From: Selenomonas sp. oral taxon 892 str. F0426
GTDB lineage: Bacteria > Bacillota > Negativicutes > Selenomonadales > Selenomonadaceae
Direction of reading: 5' to 3'
Assembly: GCF_000468035.1 (NCBI RefSeq)
Contig: NZ_KI260540.1
Span: forward strand, 12,471 to 76,470
Length of the DNA stretch: 64,000 nucleotides
Positions 55,317 through 63,708 of the stretch are shown here, in pieces. A program made the position numbers and the translations under genes. Within the stretch, counting starts at the first letter, position 1, and each line of letters opens with the position of its first letter. The notes beneath the pieces were generated by a model that saw only the letters and a list, made by a program, of their open reading frames with translations, made no database searches and was not told where the DNA came from.

Positions 55317-55664
55317 AGAGTCCGCATCGCTTCTATGGCGTTCACCCCAGTCGCACATGCTGTACAGGATCGGGATGAGCGACCGCCCGCGCTCAGTGAG
55401 GGCGTACTCCACCTTTGGCGGTACCTGCGGGTACTCCGTCCGCACGACAAGGCCGTCCACCGCGAGTTCCTTCAGCACGGCGGCGAGCGTCTTATACGGG
55501 ATTCCCGCAATCCGCCGATGAATCGCATTATGGCGAAGCACGCCGTGCTCGGCGAGCAGATAGAGAACTGCCATCTTATACTTGCCGCCAATCAGGGACA
55601 GCGTGTAGTGAAATCCTGTCTGCGTGATCTCCGTCCCCTGCGGCACACAGCTTTCATGTTCCAT
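55305..55664 (-). CDS. HxlR-family winged-helix regulator
   Basis: 119 residues. TLSLIGGKYKMAVLYLLAEHGVLRHNAIHRRIAGIPYKTLAAVLKELAVDGLVVRTEYPQVPPKVEYALTERGRSL is the HxlR domain throughout. Such proteins respond to electrophiles or quinones and control an adjacent reductase; the overlapping convergent quinone reductase is the likely partner. N-terminal Cys10 region (HESCVPQG) could be a redox switch as in YodB or HypR relatives. Starts at 55676 (TTG) and 55673 (GTG) are alternatives to the ATG. Confidence 0.88.
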   Translation of the reverse strand: MEHESCVPQGTEITQTGFHYTLSLIGGKYKMAVLYLLAEHGVLRHNAIHRRIAGIPYKTLAAVLKELAVDGLVVRTEYPQVPPKVEYALTERGRSLIPILYSMCDWGERHRSDADSLRQ

Positions 55665-55690
55665 ATACCCCACCAATCACATATACATAA

Positions 55691-55793
55691 CAAAAGCCGC
55701 CCTCAGTGACCAAACCTAGGCGGCTAATCTTAGTTCGTTTCCAGCAAAGGGGCTGACCGTTTACCGGCAGCACCTTTTTCTATGCTTATTATA
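55691..55793 (-). ncRNA. Candidate small RNA upstream of hxlR with own promoter and two opposed terminators
   Basis: On the minus strand TTGACG (55811-55816, overlapping the phosphorylase stop), 17 bp and TATAAT (55788-55793) would start an RNA near 55780. The RNA would fold a GCTG-CCG/CGG-CAGC hairpin (55749-55774) and end at AGCCGCC ... GGCGGCT (55695-55725) with TTTTG. Read on the plus strand the first hairpin is itself followed by TTTTT, so terminators point both ways. This opposed arrangement is known from type I toxin/antisense pairs (TxpA-RatA style), but I see no toxin frame. It may instead be a leader of hxlR. Confidence 0.55.
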
Positions 55794-55812
55794 CGATTTT
55801 AGCGTGGGTTCG

Positions 55813-56661
55813 TCAACCCTTGTCCGACGCCGCGTTGTAGACATCCTTGAGCAGTGTCTCCTTGCGCAGGCTGCGGCATTCACAGTCGCTCTCCTCGGCG
55901 GGAACGCTGCGGATCGTCGCGAGCAGAATGTCGCCGATCATGGGCGCATCATCATAGAAAATCTGTGAGAGTGTATCGTGCGACCACGGGCGGATGCCCT
56001 CTCCGTAGTTGACGACGAAGTACAGCCCTGCATAGCATGCGCCGATCTCGCGCGCGAGATAGACCTCGGGCGCAAGGCTCTGCCCGACGATGTCCGCATG
56101 CCCCTTCAGCATGGCGATCTCGGCAGGGCTCTCAAAATGCCGCCCATCTGTGACGGCGTAGATGCCGCGGTCAAAGATGCGCCCCGTATAGCGTTTCTTT
56201 GTCTCCGCAACGAGTGTCGTACGAAGTTCCGAGCAGAGTGCGTCGCGCATCACAAGCAGGTAACGCCCGTCGAGCATGACATCCTTTCGTACGGAGAGGT
56301 CAAGGTAGTCATCGGGGATGAGGAAGTCGCGCGGATCGAGCAGAGGGTTCACCGTCCCGACGCCGCCCTCGGAGAGGATGCGCCGCACACCCGCCTCCCG
56401 CAGCACCCAGAACACCTGCCGCGACGCATCCGCACGCGTCACACCGCTGCGCCAGCCGTGCATACGGCAGGTCAGCACGCGCCGCCCCGCAACGGAGAAC
56501 AGGCGGAATGCGGGACTCTCGCCATACGGCGTTGCGAAGTGCAGCCCGTCCGCAAGGATCTCCACATCGTCCGCCATCGACGCACGCGGGAAGTCGCTCG
56601 ACAGCGTCCCCGAGCCGCCGATGATGGCGTAACCCGCCGCAGGAACCTGTTGCTCTGCCAT
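55813..56661 (-). CDS. MTAP/PNP-family nucleoside phosphorylase in the futalosine operon
   Basis: 282 residues. AIIGGSGTLSSDFP is the phosphate-binding start, and RRVLTCRMHGWRS, SEGGVGTVNPLLDPRDFLIPDDYLDLS and MLKGHADIVGQSLAPEVYLAREIGACYAGLYFVVNYGEG match the methylthioadenosine/purine nucleoside phosphorylase family. GGAGG precedes the ATG. Two bases separate it from mqnC. The adjacent futalosine steps need removal of adenine from aminofutalosine (usually by a hydrolase), so a phosphorolytic role there is possible; recycling of methylthioadenosine is the alternative. Confidence 0.82.
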   Translation of the reverse strand: MAEQQVPAAGYAIIGGSGTLSSDFPRASMADDVEILADGLHFATPYGESPAFRLFSVAGRRVLTCRMHGWRSGVTRADASRQVFWVLREAGVRRILSEGGVGTVNPLLDPRDFLIPDDYLDLSVRKDVMLDGRYLLVMRDALCSELRTTLVAETKKRYTGRIFDRGIYAVTDGRHFESPAEIAMLKGHADIVGQSLAPEVYLAREIGACYAGLYFVVNYGEGIRPWSHDTLSQIFYDDAPMIGDILLATIRSVPAEESDCECRSLRKETLLKDVYNAASDKG

Positions 56662-56662
56662 A

Positions 56663-57688
56663 CTAAAACCTCCGTATCACGCGATACTGCGTGTCGCGCT
56701 GCGCCGGCTCTCTGCCCGCGCCGCGGATCAGATCAATCATCTTCTTAATCGACATATTGTACCGCGTCCCCGCCGCACGCACGACATTCTCCTCGAGCAT
56801 GATGCTCCCGAGGTCGTCCGCGCCGAAGCCAAGCGTCAGCTGTCCGATGCGCTCGCCCTGCGTGACCCACGATCCCTGTATGTGCGCGATATTGTCCATG
56901 TAGAGACGCGTGACGGCAAGCGTCCGCATATAGTCCCAGCTCGACGTCTTTTCCCCTCCGAGTGCGGTATTGCCCGGCTGGAACGTCCATGTGATGAACG
57001 CGCGGAATCCGCCCGTCTCCTCCTGCAAGCGGCGGATATGCTCCATGTGCTCCACACGCTCCGCCATCGTCTCGCCAAAGCCGATCACCATCGTCGCCGT
57101 CGACTCCATGCCGATCTTGTGTGCCGTGCGCATGACACGCAGCCAATCCTCGGTCATGATCTTTTTCGGTGCGATGAGCTTCCGCACACGATCCACAAGG
57201 ATCTCCGCCCCGCCGCCGGGGAGCGAGGCAAGCCCTGCATCCTGCAGACGACGCAGGGTATCCTCAATCATAATGCCCTCCTTTTCGGCAAAGTACAGAA
57301 TCTCCGTCGCCGTAAAGGAGTGGATCACGATGGAGGGATAGCGGTCACGGATCGCACGCAGCATATTTTCATAGTAGGAAAGCGGCAGATCGGGGTGAAT
57401 GCCGCCCTGTATCATGACCTGCGTGCCGCCCGCCGCCGCCGTCTCGCCGACCTTTGCGAGAATCTCCTCCATCGGCAGGAGGTAGCCGTCCTCCGCGCCC
57501 ACCTTTGTATAGAACGCACAGAAACGACATTCGTTCACACAGATATTCGTGTAGTTGATGTTGCGGTCGACGATGAACGTCACCGTATCGCCGAACCGCC
57601 GCCGCCGCTCCGCATCCGCCGCGCGTCCGAGGTCGATGGGGTCGCCGCTCGTGAGGAGGTCTGTCGCCTCCAGCTCCGAAAGTCTCAT
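56663..57688 (-). CDS. mqnC: Cyclic dehypoxanthinyl futalosine synthase (radical SAM)
   Basis: 341 residues. The radical SAM cysteines C50, C54 and C57 lie in NYTNICVNECRFCAFY (C-x3-C-x2-C), and GGTQVMIQGGIHPDLPLSYYE, SLPGGGAEILVDRVR and SSWDYMRTLAVTRLYMDNIAHIQGSWVTQG follow MqnC closely. It cyclises dehypoxanthine futalosine. ATGA overlap with mqnE. Same strand and coupled with the neighbouring genes. Confidence 0.93.
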   Translation of the reverse strand: MRLSELEATDLLTSGDPIDLGRAADAERRRRFGDTVTFIVDRNINYTNICVNECRFCAFYTKVGAEDGYLLPMEEILAKVGETAAAGGTQVMIQGGIHPDLPLSYYENMLRAIRDRYPSIVIHSFTATEILYFAEKEGIMIEDTLRRLQDAGLASLPGGGAEILVDRVRKLIAPKKIMTEDWLRVMRTAHKIGMESTATMVIGFGETMAERVEHMEHIRRLQEETGGFRAFITWTFQPGNTALGGEKTSSWDYMRTLAVTRLYMDNIAHIQGSWVTQGERIGQLTLGFGADDLGSIMLEENVVRAAGTRYNMSIKKMIDLIRGAGREPAQRDTQYRVIRRF

Positions 57689-58782
57689 GCGCCCTCCCCT
57701 GCCGCAATCGGCTGATAAAATATATCGCGCTCCACAGGCACATAACCCGCCTCGCGAATCATCGCATCCAGTTCACGCCGCGTGATGCCCGTCTGCGTCT
57801 GTGCGCCTGCCGCATGGATGATCTTCTCCTCACCGATCGTGCCGTCAAGATCATCCGCGCCAAATCCAAGGGCAAGCTGCGCGATGGGCTGCGTCAGCAT
57901 GACCCAGAACGCCTTGAAATGCGCCACATTGTCGAGCACAAGGCGTGAGAGCGCGAGCATCTTCATATCCTCCCACGAGCCGACGCGCGCGAGCTTCTTC
58001 TCCGCACCGAGCGCCGTGTTCTCGGGATGGAACGGAAAGAGCATGAATGCCTGAAAACCGCCCGTCTCATCCTGCAGCTCGCGCAGGGCAAGCAGATGAT
58101 CGATACGCTCCTCCACCGTCTCGATGTGACCGTACATCATGGACGCATTGGTGCGGATGCCGAGTTCGTGCGCCGTGCGCATACAGTCAAGCCACTCCGC
58201 ACGCGTCGCCTTGTTCGGGCATATAACCGCGCGCACACGATCGGACAGGATCTCCGCGCCGCCGCCGGGAAGGGACGACAGCCCTGCCTCCTGTAGTGTG
58301 CGCAGGATGTCACGGACGGACGTCCCCTCCGTCTTTGCGAAGTTCACAACCTCCACGGGCGTGAACGCCTTGATGTCCGCATGGGGCAATGCCGCGCGCA
58401 CCTGCCGCACCACGCCCTCGTAGTAGGAGAAGGGACGGTCGGGGTGCAGCGCACTCACGATATGGATTTCCGTGAGGCGCGGCGTATTTTTCGCCAGTTC
58501 CAGCACGCGAGCCACATCATCCGTTTCCATAATATAGCCGCGTGCATCCCCCTGCTCCACTTGGAACGCGCAGAGCGGGCAGTTCGCGCTGCATATATTC
58601 GTGAGGTTGATGTGGCGGTTCACCGTATAGTAGACGTTCTTCCTGCTCGCTCGCTCCTTCGCCGCACGCGCCCACGCAGCGAGCGCGAGGAGGTCGTTGT
58701 CCTCATAGAGGAGGAGTGCATCCTCCTTCGTCAGCCGTGCCCCGCGTTCGGCGGCGGCACGGGCTTTCTTTCGATCACTCAT
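57685..58782 (-). CDS. mqnE: Aminofutalosine synthase (radical SAM)
   Basis: 365 residues. C64, C68 and C71 in TNICSANCPLCAF bind the [4Fe-4S] cluster. LTEIHIVSALHPDRPFSYYE, SLPGGGAEILSDRVRAVICPNKATRAEWLD and LDNVAHFKAFWVMLT are MqnE-type. It joins 3-enolpyruvylbenzoate with SAM-derived adenosine to give aminofutalosine. The start at 58782 has AAGGAG at a longish spacing; the frame to 58824 is less likely. mqnA and mqnD are not in the window. Confidence 0.93.
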   Translation of the reverse strand: MSDRKKARAAAERGARLTKEDALLLYEDNDLLALAAWARAAKERASRKNVYYTVNRHINLTNICSANCPLCAFQVEQGDARGYIMETDDVARVLELAKNTPRLTEIHIVSALHPDRPFSYYEGVVRQVRAALPHADIKAFTPVEVVNFAKTEGTSVRDILRTLQEAGLSSLPGGGAEILSDRVRAVICPNKATRAEWLDCMRTAHELGIRTNASMMYGHIETVEERIDHLLALRELQDETGGFQAFMLFPFHPENTALGAEKKLARVGSWEDMKMLALSRLVLDNVAHFKAFWVMLTQPIAQLALGFGADDLDGTIGEEKIIHAAGAQTQTGITRRELDAMIREAGYVPVERDIFYQPIAAGEGA

Positions 58783-58911
58783 GTACGATATTCTCTCCTT
58801 ACAACACTCCCGCAAGTGTACCAAATGCGGCGGGATTTTGCAAATTCCCCCACTTGCACACCCGTGTTGCTTTGTGCTAGGATAGCAGAACTACCAAAAG
58901 GAGGATGTTCC

Positions 58912-60240
58912 GTGGCGCAGCTATCTCAGCCCATCACCTACCGCACACTGCTCGCGTTCGCCGTGCCGATGATCGTGTCGCAGCTCTTTATGAATGTGAA
59001 CTTCATCGTCGACGGCTTTTTTGTGGCGCACGCCGTCGGGACGGATGGGCTGTCGGCAATCAATATCGTCATGCCGTTCATCCCGCTCACGATTGTGCTC
59101 GCGACCATGCTCGGCACAGGTGGCAGCGCCCTCGTCGCGGCGCAGCTTGGCGCGGGAAAGCACCGTCATGCGCAGGAGAATTTCTCCCTGCTCGTCCTCG
59201 TCTGCGTCATTCTCAGCACGCTTATCGCTGTGCTTGGGCTGAGCTTCCTGCGCCCGATCCTCTATTTCTTCGGCGCGGACGATGCCCTCTATCCGCTCTG
59301 CGCCGTGTACGCCGTTCCTCTCTTCGTCTCGACACCGCTCACGATGGCGGGGCTGATCCTCGACATCTTCCTCGTTGCGGCGGGACAGCCGCGTCTCGCG
59401 ATGCTCTCCTCCCTCGTCGGCGGCATTGTCAATATGGTGCTCGATTACATCCTCCTCTTCGTTCTCGGTTGGGGGCTTGAGGGCGCGGCTGTCGCGACGG
59501 CGACGGGCTACTCCATCTCCGCATTCGTAGGACTTTACTACTTTGCCATCCATCGGTGCGGCACACTGCGGTTCGTACGTCCCGTCTGGCGGCTGCGTGC
59601 CGTTCTCTCGGCGATGGGCAACGGCTCAAGCGAGATGGTGATGCAGCTCTCGATGAGCCTCATCATGATCGTCATGAACAACACGATGATGCGCCTCGCA
59701 GGTGCGGACGGCGTGGCGGCAATCACCATCTCGGAGTACATCTCCGGTCTGCTCACCGCGATTTACATGGGCTACGCCGAGGGTGTCGCACCTCTGGCAA
59801 GCTTCAACTACGGCAAACGTGACACGCACGCCCTGCGCGGAATTCTGCGCCGCAGCCTCACGCTCATCGCCGCATTCTCCCTCTTTACCACCGCCGTCAG
59901 CATCCTCATCGCCGCGCCGATCACAGGCATCTTCGCCGCCGAGGGCACGCACGTCTACGAACTCGCCGTGCACGGCTTCCGCATCCACGCGATCGCCTTC
60001 CTCTTCCTCGGATTCAGCATGTACGGCTCGTCGTTCTTCACCGCGCTCGGCGACGGACGCACCTCTGCCCTGCTCTCCGTCTGGGACACACTCGTCTGTC
60101 TGCTCGGCTTCCTGCTCCTCCTGCCGCACATCTTCGGCGTGGACGGCGTATTCATTGCGACCCCCGCCGCTGATCTCCTCGGCGCAGCGCTTACATTCCT
60201 CCTGCTCTGGCACAAACGAAAGAAATACGGATATCTGTAG
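58912..60240 (+). CDS. MATE-family multidrug/metabolite exporter
   Basis: 442 residues, twelve hydrophobic segments. The MATE start PITYRTLLAFAVPMIVSQLFMNVNFIVDGFFVAHAVGTDGLSAINIVMPFI and GTGGSALVAAQLGAGKHRHAQENF are family marks, as is EGVAPLASFNYGKRD in the second half. It uses a Na+ or H+ gradient to export cationic compounds. A GTG at 58912 follows GGAGG; the long frame from 58381 runs antisense through mqnE and is rejected. A possible promoter is TTGCAC-N18-TAGGAT near 58853-58882. Confidence 0.92.
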   Translation: MAQLSQPITYRTLLAFAVPMIVSQLFMNVNFIVDGFFVAHAVGTDGLSAINIVMPFIPLTIVLATMLGTGGSALVAAQLGAGKHRHAQENFSLLVLVCVILSTLIAVLGLSFLRPILYFFGADDALYPLCAVYAVPLFVSTPLTMAGLILDIFLVAAGQPRLAMLSSLVGGIVNMVLDYILLFVLGWGLEGAAVATATGYSISAFVGLYYFAIHRCGTLRFVRPVWRLRAVLSAMGNGSSEMVMQLSMSLIMIVMNNTMMRLAGADGVAAITISEYISGLLTAIYMGYAEGVAPLASFNYGKRDTHALRGILRRSLTLIAAFSLFTTAVSILIAAPITGIFAAEGTHVYELAVHGFRIHAIAFLFLGFSMYGSSFFTALGDGRTSALLSVWDTLVCLLGFLLLLPHIFGVDGVFIATPAADLLGAALTFLLLWHKRKKYGYL

Positions 60241-60293
60241 AGAAACGGGGCTGTTGCACGAAGTTAAAAACTTCTTACAACGCCCGTTTCTTT
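60241..60293 (+). terminator. Terminator after the MATE gene, GGGGCTG-type hairpin
   Basis: Outer arms AGAAACGGG (60241-60249) and CCCGTTTCT (60283-60291) with an inner GAAG/CTTC stem around AAAA, followed by TTG. Inner sequence resembles the korC terminator. Confidence 0.8.
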
Positions 60294-60313
60294 GTGCCCC
60301 TTCCACCGCGTTG

Positions 60314-60354
60314 CGCTCGCCCTTTCCCCGTTGAAACAGGGGAAGTGGCGAGCG
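60314..60354. repeat. REP-like imperfect palindrome
   Basis: CGCTCGCC (60314-60321) pairs with GGCGAGCG (60347-60354), and TTCCCC (60324-60329) with GGGGAA (60339-60344) around GTTGAAACA. No run of Ts follows, so it is unlikely to be a terminator. The interval 60355-60496 holds nothing else I recognise beyond the ribosome site of the next gene. Confidence 0.75.
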
Positions 60355-60496
60355 TAGCAAGCCGATAGGCGGGCATGCAGCAGTCCGTTTTTATTGCCCA
60401 ACTTTACCCGAAAGACCTATTGAAGCCGTAATTCATCTATACTATCATAAAACAGACGAATATTCCCACAACAGAAATCATGGAAAGGAGCCGATC

Positions 60497-61582
60497 ATGA
60501 CGCTTCCCCACCAATGTCCCGGCTGCGGCACGGGACTCGGCTACAAAGGACTCTGCTGGCGGTGCAGGACGGCGGCGAACCGCCATGCGGCACTCGCATG
60601 GACGCCCGAAGAGATCGCGGCAAAGGAGCAGGAGATCATCGCGCAGATCGAGGATGTTCCCGATGATTTCTGGTATCTGCTCTGCTGTCGCGGTCGGCTC
60701 TCGCCAGAGATCCCACGCGCGGCACTTGCGGCACGCTCCTTCTGGCCCTCGGCACTCTACTATCACGCGCCGGCGGATGTGCGGGACGGACTGATCGCAG
60801 CACTGATGGAGACGGATGCCGCGCATGAGGCGAATCTGCTCATGATGTGCCTCGGTATGCAGGGAGACGATCAAGCCCTTGCGACACTTCTCAGACTCGA
60901 ACGCAATCCACGCCCGTGGCGCGGGAATCTGCACGTTGATCCCTCCGTCTATGCGCAGTGCGGCGGCTGGACGTTCGACGCAGAGGGGCGGCGCCGCACG
61001 CTGAACTTTGACACCTGCTATACGCTGGTGCATGCCGCATCGGAGGAGGAGCTCCGCCGCTCGCCCGTCCGCATTGCCCGTCCACGGGAGGAGAACTGCC
61101 CGCACTGCGGCTGCCGCATGGCGGATATGCTCGTACTGGACGGGCGGGATGAGCGTCTGCATTTCCTCGGCATCGACGGCATTCTCACGGCAACCTGCTG
61201 TCCGAACTGCGTTTCGTATGCGGAGCCGATGCTGAGCCGCTATACACTCGATGGCGGCAGCGAGGTTCTTTCCTGCGAGGATGCGGGCGATACCATGTAT
61301 ATCGAAGAGGAGCTTGTCAGGATTTTTGAAAACAATCTCATTCTCGGTGAAGCCCCCGTGCCGCTGTTCTACGGCGCACGCTTCGAGGACACCTGCACGC
61401 TGGGCGGCTTTGCGCTCTGGTGGCAGGACTGGGCGTATACGACGTGCCCCGACTGCGGGCAGCCAATGAAGTACCTCATGCAGATTCATTGGGAGGCGCT
61501 GACGGACTACATGGAGGGCACACTCTACATCGAGTTCTGCCCCGACTGCCGCATCGTCTCCATGCAGCATCAACAAACATAA
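60497..61582 (+). CDS. Zinc-ribbon protein with DUF1963 (YwqG)-like C-terminus
   Basis: 361 residues. The N-terminal CPGCGTGLGYKGLCWRC is a zinc ribbon, a second C-x2-C pair is CPHCGCRM near 215, and a third CCPNC and CPDCGQPMKYLMQI follow. LGGFALWWQDWAYTTCPDCGQPMKYLMQIHW resembles the DUF1963 core that binds peptides in the YwqG group. DUF1963 proteins occur in toxin-immunity loci such as ywq of Bacillus. Function is inferred from similarity only. AAGGAG lies before the ATG. The next gene follows after 11 bp and is likely cotranscribed. Confidence 0.65.
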   Translation: MTLPHQCPGCGTGLGYKGLCWRCRTAANRHAALAWTPEEIAAKEQEIIAQIEDVPDDFWYLLCCRGRLSPEIPRAALAARSFWPSALYYHAPADVRDGLIAALMETDAAHEANLLMMCLGMQGDDQALATLLRLERNPRPWRGNLHVDPSVYAQCGGWTFDAEGRRRTLNFDTCYTLVHAASEEELRRSPVRIARPREENCPHCGCRMADMLVLDGRDERLHFLGIDGILTATCCPNCVSYAEPMLSRYTLDGGSEVLSCEDAGDTMYIEEELVRIFENNLILGEAPVPLFYGARFEDTCTLGGFALWWQDWAYTTCPDCGQPMKYLMQIHWEALTDYMEGTLYIEFCPDCRIVSMQHQQT

Positions 61583-61593
61583 GGAGTTCCACG

Positions 61594-63561
61594 ATGAAAA
61601 AAATTGGCAGAAATGACTCTGCGCATAAAAAGAAAGCCCCGATGCCCACGGAGGTCTATACCGAGGAAGAACTGGACGCCGTCGAGAGGCACATCGAGAC
61701 GAACTTCGGCACGTATGCGAACGTCTTTCACGAGATCGTCTCGCCGGACATCCATCTGGACATCTGCATTATCGAGCCGACCGAGGAGCGCAGTTACTAT
61801 ATGCTCGTCACCCTCGGGATGGGCGCGCACCGCATGAACGTGCCCGCAGAGCTCGCAGAGCGCAAACTCGAACGTGCCGAGCTTGCGATTGCCCTGCCGC
61901 GCGACTGGAACATCCACGAGAATGCAGAGGAGCATTACTGGCCGATCCGCCTGCTGAAGACGCTCGCACGTCTGCCAATCGAGGACAACACTTGGCTCGG
62001 CTGGGGACACACGATTGACGGCAGATCTCCCTACGCAAAAAGCACTGCACTCTCCGCCGCACTGATCGTCAGCGGTCAGGTTAAAAAGGGCGGCAGCAAC
62101 GTCTGCGTTCTCCCCGATGGAGATGAGGTCAACTTCTATCAGATCATCCCGCTCCACAAGGACGAACTCAAATACAAACTAGAACATAACGCAGATGCCC
62201 TGCTCGACCGTTTCGCCGAGCGTCATGTGCGCTTCGTCATTGATCCGCAGCGGCGCAGCGCACTTGCACCCGAGGACTTCACCGATCTCGTGATGGACAA
62301 TGCACAATGGCACCTCGATACGCTGCGCGAAAAGAAGCTGCCCGTGGATGAGATCACAGCATACAACCACCTCGCGATCTATCTGCGCTGGTGCATCGAG
62401 CACGAACTGATGGCAGATTGGTTCGTCCGCCAGTACGCGGCGACCATCCGTGCCGTACAGGAGCATCCGGCAGATACCGACCTGCGCCCCTTTCTCCGGG
62501 ACGAACTGCACGGGATTCTGATGCACGGCTTCTTTGGCGAGGAGGGCACGGCATTCGCAGAGTATTACTACGACGGTGATGCCCCCTCCTTCCCCTCGGA
62601 CATCGACAATCATGCCTTAGCGTACTTCGGTGCGGAGCAGTACTTCTCGGAGGAGTTCGACGACGAGGCATATCTCTTCGTTCTGTTCGATGAGGACTAC
62701 TATGCGGCAATGGCGGCGACCATTGCACAGCGGTGGGACGCTTGGAAGCGGAACAGCGCCGAGCGGAAGGAAAAAGAAGATGAGAGGCCAAGCGACGTCG
62801 CTGTCGCGATCATGCAGTACCTGAATTGCGGCAGGGCAGACTGCGCACTGACATACTTCCCACCGATGGCGGACGACGATCCGATTATGGCGGCGTACAG
62901 CTATGCCGTACGCCGCAGTGTGCACGACGGCTATGTTCCTGTGCTCATCGTACCGAGCGATACGCTGTGGGAGATTCTGACGATGAACGCAGGGGCAGAA
63001 AAGGGGGCGTTCGAGGACTACGACTTCGATGCCGAAGCTGTGGCGCAGTACCGCGAAAAAGTGCTTGCACAGCCTCTGCCGGACGGCAAGACGATACTGA
63101 CGGAGCGGCTTCCTATGAGCTTTGAAGGAAGCCGTGCGGAAGATCCGGACGATGTAGATGCGGAGGAGTTCCGTGAGACTGACCACTTTATCAGCTATTG
63201 GGACTACGAGACGCAGGAAACCCAGCCGATGATTCTCGCCAAGATTCCCGTAAAGAATCCGTGGGAGGTGTTCGCCTATCTGCCGTTCGGCGGGTGGAAC
63301 GACTGCCCCGATACGACGGCACTCATGGCGGTATCGAAGTACTGGAACGAGCAGCACGGCGCCGTCCCCGCCGTCCTCACCTACGATACGCTCGAGTACA
63401 GCGTGCCCGCGCCTATCGCAGAGGAAAGTGCTCGTGAGCTTGCGGCAGAACAGTACGCGTTCTGCGCCGACATCATCGAGCAGGGCGCGCCCAGCATGAC
63501 CGTCGGCAAGCTCGCTGCCGACCTTAAGAACTCAAATATCTGGTATTTCTGGTGGGACTGA
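61594..63561 (+). CDS. SUFU-domain plus DUF4253 fusion protein
   Basis: 655 residues. The N-terminal part (about 20-210: YANVFHEIVSPDIHLDICIIEPTEERSYYMLVTLGMGAHRM, ERAELAIALPRDWNI, YWPIRLLKTLARLP, VNFYQIIPLHKDE) is the SUFU fold. The C-terminal part (about 540-655: NPWEVFAYLPFGGWNDCPDTTALMAVSKYWNEQHGA, YAFCADIIEQG, WYFWWD) matches DUF4253. Acidic middle segments link them. SUFU-type domains serve as immunity proteins against polymorphic toxins; two such domains in one chain suggest a multi-immunity protein. AAGGAG precedes the ATG. Confidence 0.78.
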   Translation: MKKIGRNDSAHKKKAPMPTEVYTEEELDAVERHIETNFGTYANVFHEIVSPDIHLDICIIEPTEERSYYMLVTLGMGAHRMNVPAELAERKLERAELAIALPRDWNIHENAEEHYWPIRLLKTLARLPIEDNTWLGWGHTIDGRSPYAKSTALSAALIVSGQVKKGGSNVCVLPDGDEVNFYQIIPLHKDELKYKLEHNADALLDRFAERHVRFVIDPQRRSALAPEDFTDLVMDNAQWHLDTLREKKLPVDEITAYNHLAIYLRWCIEHELMADWFVRQYAATIRAVQEHPADTDLRPFLRDELHGILMHGFFGEEGTAFAEYYYDGDAPSFPSDIDNHALAYFGAEQYFSEEFDDEAYLFVLFDEDYYAAMAATIAQRWDAWKRNSAERKEKEDERPSDVAVAIMQYLNCGRADCALTYFPPMADDDPIMAAYSYAVRRSVHDGYVPVLIVPSDTLWEILTMNAGAEKGAFEDYDFDAEAVAQYREKVLAQPLPDGKTILTERLPMSFEGSRAEDPDDVDAEEFRETDHFISYWDYETQETQPMILAKIPVKNPWEVFAYLPFGGWNDCPDTTALMAVSKYWNEQHGAVPAVLTYDTLEYSVPAPIAEESARELAAEQYAFCADIIEQGAPSMTVGKLAADLKNSNIWYFWWD

Positions 63562-63708
63562 GGAATCCGTCTGTCTTGACACGTCTTTTCCGCCCGATCT
63601 TTACGGACAAATCCTCAATGCAGCTTAAAGATATTGCGGAATACAAGACTATAGTTAAGGGGTTACTGCAAAACCAACTGCTGAAGTTAGGATACATACG
63701 GAGAACAT

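Noticed and set aside
58381-58911. N-terminal extension of the MATE frame
   Set aside because: It runs antisense through mqnE. The GTG at 58912 with GGAGG gives a standard MATE N-terminus.
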